Below are positions 45,407-51,883 of a stretch of DNA of 51,883 nucleotides, piece by piece. The translations under genes and the position numbers were made by a program. The notes beneath the pieces are model-generated. The model saw only the letters and a program-made list of their open reading frames with translations, did not search any database and had not been told where the DNA came from. Each line of letters opens with the position of its first letter. The stretch's first letter is position 1. This DNA is from a bacterium (GTDB taxonomy: Bacteria > Bacillota > Bacilli > Lactobacillales > Streptococcaceae). The stretch spans positions 1 through 51,883 of the forward strand of contig CAJNDO010000012.1 of the NCBI GenBank assembly GCA_905221545.1. Direction: 5' to 3'.

Positions 45407-47173
45407 ATGAAGACAGTTCAATTTTTTTGGAATTATTTTAAAATCTATAAACTATCATTTGTAGTTGTCATCCTGATGATTGTTCTGGCGACTCTTTCCC
45501 AAGCCCTCTTTCCGGTCTTTTCTGGACAAGCGGTAACGCAACTAGCCAATTTAGTTCAAGCTTATCAAAATGGCAATCCAGAACTTGTCTGGCAAAGTCT
45601 ATCAGGAATTATGGTCAATCTTGGCCTGCTGGTTTTGGTTCTCTTTATCTCCAGTGTCATATACATGTGTCTCATGACGCGTGTGATTGCAGAATCGACC
45701 AACGAGATGCGCAAAGGCCTCTTCGGTAAGCTTGCTCGCTTGACGGTTTCTTTCTTTGACCGCCGACAAGATGGGGATATCCTGTCTCGTTTTACCAGTG
45801 ATTTGGACAATATCCTCCAAGCCTTTAACGAGAGCTTGATTCAGGTCATGAGTAATATTGTTCTATACATTGGTCTGATTCTTGTTATGTTTTCGAGAAA
45901 TGTGACGCTAGCCCTCATCACCATTGCCAGCACACCATTGGCCTTTCTTATGCTGATTTTCATCGTGAAAATGGCGCGCAAATACACCAACCTCCAGCAA
46001 AAAGAGGTAGGGAAACTCAACGCCTATATGGATGAGAGTATCTCAGGTCAAAAAGCTGTCATTGTCCAAGGAATTCAAGAGGACATGATGGCAGGATTTC
46101 TTGAACAAAATGAGCGCGTGCGCAAGGCAACCTTTAAAGGAAGAATGTTCTCAGGAATTCTGTTCCCTGTCATGAATGGGATGAGTCTGGTTAATACAGC
46201 CATCGTCATCTTTGCTGGTTCGGCTGTTCTACTAAATGATAAGACTATTGAAACAAGTACAGCCCTCGGTTTGATTGTAATGTTTGCCCAATTTTCTCAG
46301 CAGTACTACCAGCCTATTATTCAAGTTGCAGCTAGTTGGGGAAGTCTTCAGTTAGCCTTTACTGGTGCTGAACGAATTCAGGAAATGTTTGACGCAGAGG
46401 AAGAAATACGACCTGAAAAAGCTCCAATCTTCACTCAGTTGCAAGAAGGTGTCGAAATCAGTCATATTGATTTCTCATATTTGCCTGAAAAACCTATTTT
46501 GAAAGATGTCAGCATTTCCGCTCCGAAAGGCCAGATGACAGCAGTTGTTGGTCCGACAGGTTCAGGGAAAACGACTATTATGAATCTTATCAATCGCTTT
46601 TATGATGTTGATGCTGGTGGTATTTACTTTGATGGCAAAGATATCCGTGACTATGACTTGGATAGTCTCAGAAACAAGGTGGGGATTGTCTTGCAAGATT
46701 CGGTTTTATTTAGCGGAACCATTCGAGACAATATCCGTTTCGGTGTGCCAGATGCTAGTCAAGAAATGGTTGAGGCAGCAGCCAAGGCAACCCATATTCA
46801 TGACTATATCGAAAGCTTGCCTGATAAATACGACACGCTTATCGATGATGATCAGAGCATCTTCTCAACAGGGCAGAAACAATTGATTTCCATCGCTCGA
46901 ACTCTGATGACAGATCCAGAAGTTCTCATTCTCGATGAAGCCACTTCAAACGTAGATACGGTGACAGAAAGTAAGATTCAGCATGCCATGGAGGCGGTTG
47001 TAGCAGGCAGAACTAGTTTCGTCATTGCCCACCGTTTGAAAACCATTCTTAATGCAGACCAGATTATTGTTCTCAAAGATGGAGAAGTGATTGAACGCGG
47101 TAACCACCATGAACTCTTAAAACTAGGTGGTTTCTACTCAGAACTCTATCACAATCAATTTGTTTTTGAATAA
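45407..47173 (+). CDS. patB: ABC multidrug exporter half-transporter PatB
   Basis: 588 residues from ATG 45407 (GGAAAGGAAGAG upstream; longer frame lies inside patA). Six membrane segments, then a nucleotide-binding domain with Walker A GPTGSGKTT (about 381), signature FSTGQKQLISIAR (about 485), Walker B LILDEATSNVD with catalytic Glu (about 509) and switch His (AHRL, about 540). The signature is STGQ instead of SGGQ. With PatA's altered Walker B/H-loop this forms one degenerate and one active ATP site, as in LmrCD-type heterodimers. Confidence 0.93.
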   Translation: MKTVQFFWNYFKIYKLSFVVVILMIVLATLSQALFPVFSGQAVTQLANLVQAYQNGNPELVWQSLSGIMVNLGLLVLVLFISSVIYMCLMTRVIAESTNEMRKGLFGKLARLTVSFFDRRQDGDILSRFTSDLDNILQAFNESLIQVMSNIVLYIGLILVMFSRNVTLALITIASTPLAFLMLIFIVKMARKYTNLQQKEVGKLNAYMDESISGQKAVIVQGIQEDMMAGFLEQNERVRKATFKGRMFSGILFPVMNGMSLVNTAIVIFAGSAVLLNDKTIETSTALGLIVMFAQFSQQYYQPIIQVAASWGSLQLAFTGAERIQEMFDAEEEIRPEKAPIFTQLQEGVEISHIDFSYLPEKPILKDVSISAPKGQMTAVVGPTGSGKTTIMNLINRFYDVDAGGIYFDGKDIRDYDLDSLRNKVGIVLQDSVLFSGTIRDNIRFGVPDASQEMVEAAAKATHIHDYIESLPDKYDTLIDDDQSIFSTGQKQLISIARTLMTDPEVLILDEATSNVDTVTESKIQHAMEAVVAGRTSFVIAHRLKTILNADQIIVLKDGEVIERGNHHELLKLGGFYSELYHNQFVFE

Positions 47174-47179
47174 GAAAAA

Positions 47180-47208
47180 AGTTGTCCTATGTGGGCAGCT
47201 TTGTCTTA
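47180..47208 (+). terminator. Weak terminator of patAB
   Basis: AAGTTGTCC pairs with GGGCAGCTT (two G-U) around tatgt, with TTTGTCTT after it. Confidence 0.55.
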
Positions 47209-47311
47209 TCCATAAAAAATTTTTATCACAGCCTTAAAAAAAACATATTAGACGAAAGGCGTTTTGAGTGATATGATAGGACTATCGTTAATATTTGAAA
47301 GGAGAGACATC

Positions 47312-48001
47312 ATGGCTAGAACGGTTGTAGGAGTTGCTGCAAATCTATGTCCTGTAGACGCAGAAGGCAAAAACATTCATTCATCTGTATCTTGTAGATT
47401 TGCAGAGAGTATTCGTCAAGTCGGTGGTCTCCCTTTAGTCATTCCTGTTGGCGATGAGTCCGTTGTACGCGATTATGTGGAAATGATTGACAAGCTTATT
47501 TTGACAGGTGGGCAAAATGTCCATCCTCAGTTTTATGGAGAGAAAAAGACCATCGAGAGCGATGATTACAATCTAGTCCGTGATGAATTTGAATTGGCGC
47601 TTTTGAAAGAAGCACTTCGTCAGAATAAACCAATTATGGCAATCTGCCGTGGCGTCCAACTTGTCAATGTTGCCTTTGGTGGCACCCTCAATCAAGAAAT
47701 AGAAGGTCACTGGCAAGGATTACCTTTCGGAACATCTCACTCTATTGAGACAGTGGAAGGAAGCGTGGTGGCTAAGCTATTTGGAAAAGAAAGTCAGGTC
47801 AATTCCGTCCATCGTCAGAGTATCAAAGATTTGGCACCTAATTTCCGTGTAACTGCTATTGATCCAAGAGACCAAACCATCGAAGCGATTGAATCTATCG
47901 ACGAGCACCGCATTATCGGTTTGCAGTGGCATCCAGAGTTTCTGGTTAATGAAGAAGATGGCAATTTAGAATTATTTGAGTATTTATTGAATGAACTGTA
48001 A
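47312..48001 (+). CDS. Class I glutamine amidotransferase-like hydrolase (peptidase C26)
   Basis: 229 residues from ATG 47312 (AAAGGAGAGACATC upstream). Nucleophile cysteine in [16 protein letters not shown] (about 110), TGG oxyanion region ([14 protein letters not shown], about 66) and catalytic His in GLQWHPEF (about 208). Resembles gamma-glutamyl-gamma-aminobutyrate hydrolase/PuuD-type enzymes. No putrescine pathway genes are nearby, so the actual gamma-glutamyl substrate is unknown. Confidence 0.88.
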   Translation: MARTVVGVAANLCPVDAEGKNIHSSVSCRFAESIRQVGGLPLVIPVGDESVVRDYVEMIDKLILTGGQNVHPQFYGEKKTIESDDYNLVRDEFELALLKEALRQNKPIMAICRGVQLVNVAFGGTLNQEIEGHWQGLPFGTSHSIETVEGSVVAKLFGKESQVNSVHRQSIKDLAPNFRVTAIDPRDQTIEAIESIDEHRIIGLQWHPEFLVNEEDGNLELFEYLLNEL

Positions 48002-48030
48002 CGACTGGAACATCTGGTCGTTATTTCTTT
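47999..48030 (+). terminator. Terminator overlapping the C26 gene stop
   Basis: TAACGAC (47999-48005) pairs with GTCGTTA (48017-48023), followed by TTTCTTTT; the stop codon TAA is part of the stem. Confidence 0.7.
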
Positions 48031-48064
48031 TATTATTTCAAAATTTTTGGAATGTGGGATTTTT

Positions 48065-48142
48065 ACGCAAACGTTTGAATTCTGATAAAAATTGGAGAAA
48101 TTCGACAAAAAACTTGAAAAAAACGAAGGTAAGCGTTATGAT
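48065..48142 (+). promoter_or_regulatory. Promoter of pgi with MalR/cre-like site upstream
   Basis: TTGAAA (48114-48119), 17 bp, TATGAT (48137-48142) form the promoter. ACGCAAACGTTTGAAT at 48065-48080 shares its first 13 bases with the perfect MalR operator before malM. A LacI-family regulator (MalR or a paralogue) may therefore bind about 35 bp upstream of the -35. Confidence 0.6.
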
Positions 48143-48170
48143 AGAAAAGAAGAAATATTGGAGGAATAAC

Positions 48171-49520
48171 ATGGCACATATTAAATTTGATTATTCAAAA
48201 GTTTTAGACAAATTTGTTGCACCACATGAAGTGGAATACATGCAATCACAAGTAACAGCAGCAGATGAATTGATCCGTAAAGGAACTGGTGCTGGTAGCG
48301 ACTTTTTGGGATGGTTGGACCTTCCTGAAAACTACGACCGCGAAGAATTTGACCGCATCTTGAAAGCTGCTGAGCAAATCAAATCAGACAGCGATGTTTT
48401 GGTTGTGATCGGTATCGGTGGATCTTACCTTGGTGCCAAGGCAGCAATCGACTTCTTGAACCACCACTTTGCTAACTTGCAAACAAAAGAAGAACGTAAG
48501 GCTCCACAAATCCTTTACGCAGGAAACTCAATCTCATCTACTTACCTTGCTGACTTGGTAGAGTATGTTTCAGACAAAGACTTCTCAGTAAACGTGATTT
48601 CTAAATCAGGTACAACAACTGAACCAGCTATCGCTTTCCGTGTCTTCAAAGAACTTTTGGTTAAGAAATACGGACAAGAAGAAGCCAACAAACGTATCTA
48701 TGCAACAACTGACCGCCAAAAAGGTGCTGTTAAGGTTGAAGCAGACGCTAACGGTTGGGAAACATTTGTTGTTCCAGACGACATCGGTGGACGCTTCTCA
48801 GTATTGACAGCGGTTGGTTTGCTTCCAATCGCAGCATCAGGAGCTGATATCAAAGCCCTTATGGAAGGTGCTAATGCAGCTCGCAAAGACTACACTTCAG
48901 ACAAAATCTCTGAAAACGAAGCTTACCAATACGCAGCAGTTCGTAACATCCTTTACCGTAAAGGCTATGCAACTGAAATCTTGGTAAACTATGAGCCATC
49001 ACTTCAATACTTCTCAGAATGGTGGAAACAATTGGCTGGTGAATCAGAAGGGAAAGACCAAAAAGGTATCTACCCAACTTCAGCCAACTTCTCAACTGAC
49101 TTGCACTCACTTGGTCAATTTATCCAAGAAGGAACACGTATCATGTTTGAAACAGTTGTTCGTGTTGACAAACCACGTAAAAACGTGATCATTCCTACAT
49201 TGGAAGAAGATCTTGACGGGCTTGGTTACCTTCAAGGAAAAGACGTTGACTTTGTAAACAAAAAAGCAACTGACGGTGTTCTTCTTGCCCACACTGATGG
49301 TGATGTACCAAACATGTACGTGACTCTTCCAGAGCAAGATGCTTTCACTCTTGGTTACACTATCTACTTCTTCGAATTGGCAATTGCCCTTTCAGGTTAC
49401 TTGAATGCCATCAACCCATTTGACCAACCAGGTGTTGAAGCTTACAAACGTAACATGTTTGCCCTTCTTGGAAAACCAGGATTTGAAGAATTGAGCAAAG
49501 AACTTAACGCACGTCTATAA
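48171..49520 (+). CDS. pgi: Glucose-6-phosphate isomerase
   Basis: 449 residues from ATG 48171 (GGAGGAATAAC upstream; the longer open frame has no ribosome site). PGI signatures: [14 protein letters not shown] (about 81-94), [10 protein letters not shown] (about 145-154) and the C-terminal catalytic region ([30 protein letters not shown], about 395-424). Interconverts glucose-6-phosphate and fructose-6-phosphate. Strong codon bias of a highly expressed glycolytic gene. Confidence 0.97.
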   Translation: MAHIKFDYSKVLDKFVAPHEVEYMQSQVTAADELIRKGTGAGSDFLGWLDLPENYDREEFDRILKAAEQIKSDSDVLVVIGIGGSYLGAKAAIDFLNHHFANLQTKEERKAPQILYAGNSISSTYLADLVEYVSDKDFSVNVISKSGTTTEPAIAFRVFKELLVKKYGQEEANKRIYATTDRQKGAVKVEADANGWETFVVPDDIGGRFSVLTAVGLLPIAASGADIKALMEGANAARKDYTSDKISENEAYQYAAVRNILYRKGYATEILVNYEPSLQYFSEWWKQLAGESEGKDQKGIYPTSANFSTDLHSLGQFIQEGTRIMFETVVRVDKPRKNVIIPTLEEDLDGLGYLQGKDVDFVNKKATDGVLLAHTDGDVPNMYVTLPEQDAFTLGYTIYFFELAIALSGYLNAINPFDQPGVEAYKRNMFALLGKPGFEELSKELNARL

Positions 49521-49526
49521 TAGAAG

Positions 49527-49552
49527 AAAAGAGTGGTTTGTCCACTCTTTTT
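49527..49552 (+). terminator. Intrinsic terminator of pgi
   Basis: AAAAGAGTGG (49527-49536) pairs with CCACTCTTTT (49542-49551) around tttgt. Confidence 0.92.
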
Positions 49553-49572
49553 ACTCTCTTTATCCATAGAAA

Positions 49573-49601
49573 TTGGACTCAGCCAAGACTTGTGATATAA
49601 T
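49573..49601 (+). promoter_or_regulatory. Promoter of gltX
   Basis: TTGGAC (49573-49578), 17 bp, TATAAT (49596-49601), 46 bp before gltX. Confidence 0.8.
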
Positions 49602-49647
49602 ATAGAGAGCAAAAAGGCAGACGCCTAGAGACTTTATAGGAGAAACT

Positions 49648-51108
49648 ATGTCAAAAGATATCCGCGTACGTTACGCACCAAGTCCAACAGGACTACTACA
49701 CATCGGGAATGCCCGTACAGCATTGTTCAACTACTTGTATGCACGTCATCATGGTGGAACTTTTATTATTCGTATAGAAGATACTGACCGTAAACGTCAT
49801 GTCGAGGATGGTGAACGTTCACAGCTTGAAAACCTTCGTTGGTTAGGTATGGATTGGGATGAAAGCCCAGAAACACATGAAAATTACCGCCAGTCTGAGC
49901 GTTTGGACTTGTATAAAAAATACATCGACCAATTACTAGCTGAAGGAAAAGCCTACAAATCTTATGTTACAGAAGAAGAGTTGGCAGCTGAACGCGAACG
50001 CCAAGAAGCAGCTGGTGAAACACCACGCTACATCAACGAATACCTTGGTATGAGTGAAGAAGAAAAAGCAGCTTACATCGCAGAACGTGAAGCTGCTGGT
50101 ATCATCCCAACAGTTCGTTTGGCTGTCAATGAGTCAGGTATCTACAAATGGCATGACATGGTCAAAGGCGATATCGAATTTGAAGGTGGCAATATCGGTG
50201 GTGACTGGGTTATTCAAAAGAAAGACGGTTACCCAACTTACAACTTTGCCGTTGTTATCGATGACCACGATATGCAAATCTCTCATGTTATCCGTGGAGA
50301 TGACCACATTGCTAATACACCAAAACAGCTTATGGTTTATGAAGCACTTGGTTGGGAAGCTCCAGAGTTTGGTCACATGACCTTGATCATCAACTCTGAA
50401 ACTGGGAAAAAATTGTCTAAACGTGATACCAACACCCTTCAGTTTATCGAAGACTACCGTAAAAAAGGTTATTTACCAGAAGCAATCTTTAACTTTATTG
50501 CTCTTCTTGGTTGGAACCCAGGTGGCGAAGATGAGATTTTCTCTCGTGAAGAATTGATTAAACTTTTCGATGAAAACCGCCTCAGCAAATCTCCTGCAGC
50601 CTTCGACCAGAAAAAACTTGACTGGATGAGCAATGACTATATCAAGAATGCAGATCTTGAAACCATCTTTGAAATGGCAAAACCATTCCTAGAAGAAGCG
50701 GGTCGATTGACAGACAAGGCTGAAAAATTAGTTGAGCTCTATAAACCACAAATGAAATCAGTAGATGAGATTATCCCATTGACAGATCTCTTCTTCTCAG
50801 ATTTCCCAGCATTAACCGAAGCAGAGCGTGAAGTCATGGCGGGTGAAACAGTCCCAACAGTTCTTGAAGCCTTCAAAGCAAAACTCGAAGTGATGACAGA
50901 TGATGAATTTGTGACAGAGAATATTTTCCCACAAATTAAAGCAGTCCAAAAAGAAACAGGCATCAAAGGAAAAAATCTCTTCATGCCAATTCGTATTGCT
51001 GTTTCAGGTGAAATGCATGGACCAGAATTGCCAGATACGATTTTCTTGTTAGGCCGTGAAAAATCAATCCAACATATCGAAAATATGTTAAAAGAAATCT
51101 CTAAATAA
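49648..51108 (+). CDS. gltX: Glutamyl-tRNA synthetase
   Basis: 486 residues, class I enzyme. HIGH motif [18 protein letters not shown] (about 12-29) and KMSKS motif [10 protein letters not shown] (about 252-261). A C-terminal anticodon-binding domain follows. In streptococci this enzyme also charges tRNA-Gln with glutamate for later amidation by GatCAB (family knowledge). A tRNA-Glu gene lies about 580 bp downstream. ATAGGAGAAACT precedes the ATG. Confidence 0.97.
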   Translation: MSKDIRVRYAPSPTGLLHIGNARTALFNYLYARHHGGTFIIRIEDTDRKRHVEDGERSQLENLRWLGMDWDESPETHENYRQSERLDLYKKYIDQLLAEGKAYKSYVTEEELAAERERQEAAGETPRYINEYLGMSEEEKAAYIAEREAAGIIPTVRLAVNESGIYKWHDMVKGDIEFEGGNIGGDWVIQKKDGYPTYNFAVVIDDHDMQISHVIRGDDHIANTPKQLMVYEALGWEAPEFGHMTLIINSETGKKLSKRDTNTLQFIEDYRKKGYLPEAIFNFIALLGWNPGGEDEIFSREELIKLFDENRLSKSPAAFDQKKLDWMSNDYIKNADLETIFEMAKPFLEEAGRLTDKAEKLVELYKPQMKSVDEIIPLTDLFFSDFPALTEAEREVMAGETVPTVLEAFKAKLEVMTDDEFVTENIFPQIKAVQKETGIKGKNLFMPIRIAVSGEMHGPELPDTIFLLGREKSIQHIENMLKEISK

Positions 51109-51121
51109 GAAGGAATCAATA

Positions 51122-51556
51122 ATGGACATCTGGGAAAAGATGTACGAAGAAGCACAGAAACTATACGATCCACATGAAGTATCTGATTTTGTTTATGCCA
51201 ACCATGTTGTAGCCGCAGTAGAAGCAGAAGATGGACAAATATTTACAGGTTTCTGTATGGAGGGAACCTGTGGTGTATTCCATCTCTGCGCAGAGCGCGC
51301 GGCACTCTTCAATATGTACCAATTTTCAGGACAAACTAAGGTTAAGAAAGTATTAGCCTTTCGTGACAAACCACCGTATGGTGGAAGTTCGGGCATGCCC
51401 TGTGGAGCTTGTAGAGAATTCCTTTTAGAGTTGAACGTTGAAAATAAAGATGCAGAATTCATGATGGACTACGATAGAAGAAAGATAGTGAAAGTCGCAG
51501 AACTAATGCCCTATTGGTGGGGAGAAGAACGTGTTTCTAAGTTTAATGAACAATAG
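51122..51556 (+). CDS. Cytidine deaminase-like zinc hydrolase
   Basis: 144 residues. Zinc/proton-shuttle motif HLCAERAAL (about 54-62) and the second zinc motif PCGACREFLLEL (about 93-104) give the CDA fold with Cys-Ala-Glu plus two cysteines. Likely acts on cytidine or a related base or nucleoside; it resembles blasticidin-S-deaminase-like members too, so the substrate is open. AGAAGGAATCAATA precedes the ATG, 13 bp after gltX, so it is in the same transcript. Confidence 0.88.
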   Translation: MDIWEKMYEEAQKLYDPHEVSDFVYANHVVAAVEAEDGQIFTGFCMEGTCGVFHLCAERAALFNMYQFSGQTKVKKVLAFRDKPPYGGSSGMPCGACREFLLELNVENKDAEFMMDYDRRKIVKVAELMPYWWGEERVSKFNEQ

Positions 51557-51584
51557 AAGAGTCAGTACAATTCTGGCTCTTTTT
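51557..51584 (+). terminator. Terminator of gltX operon
   Basis: AGAGTCAG pairs with CTGGCTCT (one G-U) around a short loop and is followed by TTTT. Confidence 0.8.
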
Positions 51585-51635
51585 ACTATAATGGCACATT
51601 CGAATCACAAAAATGAAAAAAATTAGAAAAAGATG

Positions 51636-51663
51636 TTGACAAAAACTAAAAAGGCTGTATAAT
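51636..51663 (+). promoter_or_regulatory. Promoter of tRNA-Glu
   Basis: TTGACA (51636-51641), 16 bp, TATAAT (51658-51663): consensus hexamers, as expected for a stable RNA gene. Confidence 0.85.
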
Positions 51664-51688
51664 AGTAAGAGTTGAAAATAACAACTCT

Positions 51689-51760
51689 GGTCCGTTGGTC
51701 AAGGGGTTAAGACACCGCCTTTTCACGGCGGTAACACGGGTTCGAATCCCGTACGGACTA
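51689..51760 (+). tRNA. tRNA-Glu (anticodon UUC)
   Basis: 72 nt. Acceptor stem GGTCCGT pairs with ACGGACT. The anticodon stem CCGCC/GGCGG encloses loop TTTTCAC with anticodon TTC. The T arm is ACGGG-TTCGAAT-CCCGT. CCA is not encoded. It lies close to gltX, which charges it. Confidence 0.97.
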
Positions 51761-51787
51761 TGGTATGTTGCGGTTGAGGCACTTGAT

Positions 51788-51858
51788 GAAAAAAGTTCAA
51801 AAAAGTTTCAAAAAAGTTTCAAAAAAGTGTTGACAAGCGAAAGCGACTGTGATATACT
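51788..51858 (+). promoter_or_regulatory. Strong promoter with phased A-tracts, probably for a stable-RNA operon
   Basis: TTGACA (51830-51835), 17 bp, TATACT (51853-51858). Upstream, six-A tracts recur every 11 bp (about 51799, 51810, 51821), a curved UP-like element. The transcript begins with a stem (GTCGCTT, then gagag-AAGC) cut by the window end. The form resembles streptococcal rRNA promoters as I remember them; what follows cannot be seen. Confidence 0.65.
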
Positions 51859-51883
51859 AATATAGTTGTCGCTTGAGAGAAGC

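Overview
The window is chromosomal DNA of a low-GC Firmicute, almost certainly a Streptococcus of the mitis/pneumoniae group. The evidence is as follows. Three BOX repeats (a repeat family typical of pneumococcus and close relatives) lie at 2686-2800, 5558-5712 and 24935-25042. The proteins (PBP1b, MalX/C/D/M/P, PatA/PatB, RlmA) look nearly pneumococcal. The gene order ilvD-hisS-aspS-mal-tyrS-pbp1b-dapH-galU-gpsA-argS-argR-mutS-patAB-pgi-gltX is also familiar. From memory, pneumococcus carries a PTS/transketolase group between ilvD and rpmF and a pnpRS/pst phosphate cluster between gpsA and argS. Neither is here, which points to S. mitis/S. oralis-like rather than S. pneumoniae itself.

Layout. 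1-77: end of an IS3-family element, next to rpmG-rpmF (minus strand). 0.9-7.1 kb: ilvD, a SufT-like DUF59 protein, an Rgg regulator and its MFS neighbour, and hisS. 7.1-10.1 kb: an eight-gene operon for small membrane proteins, with its own XRE repressor, a PspC protein, a DUF3169 protein and a CPBP protease, behind a promoter overlapped by a perfect inverted repeat. 10.3-13 kb: aspS and a YitT protein. 13-22.7 kb: the complete maltose/maltodextrin regulon. malXCD and malAR run left and malMP runs right, controlled by MalR operators at the two divergent promoters. 22.8-23.9 kb: a partly decayed tandem duplication of small membrane-protein genes. 24-31.4 kb: rlmA, a DUF6110 protein with an atypical P1B-type ATPase, tyrS and pbp1b. 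31.4-35.7 kb: an EamA transporter, a probable structured small RNA, dapH and an M20 deacetylase (lysine/diaminopimelate route), 5-formyl-THF cyclo-ligase and a rhomboid protease. 35.8-38.1 kb (minus): galU, gpsA and a small membrane-anchored protein. 38.16-38.69 kb: the repeat array described below. 38.7-51.6 kb: argS, argR, mutS, the heterodimeric efflux pump patA-patB behind a leader attenuator, a class-I glutamine amidotransferase, pgi, gltX and a cytidine-deaminase-like gene. 51.7 kb to end: tRNA-Glu(UUC) and a strong promoter with phased A-tracts, probably for a stable-RNA operon beyond the window.

The most unusual structure is at 38163-38693, between the 81-aa membrane protein gene and argS. 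It holds five head-to-tail units with a 125-bp period (one shortened to 75 bp). Each unit has the order TAGTGAAG - bulged hairpin - hairpin - TTACGAC - long hairpin with a CGATNNT loop. The stems differ in sequence from unit to unit but remain self-complementary. That compensatory pattern implies selection on folded RNA or single-stranded DNA. No protein, IS, CRISPR or known strep repeat (BOX, RUP) explains it. A second structured-RNA candidate, with its own promoter and terminator, precedes dapH (32400-32548).
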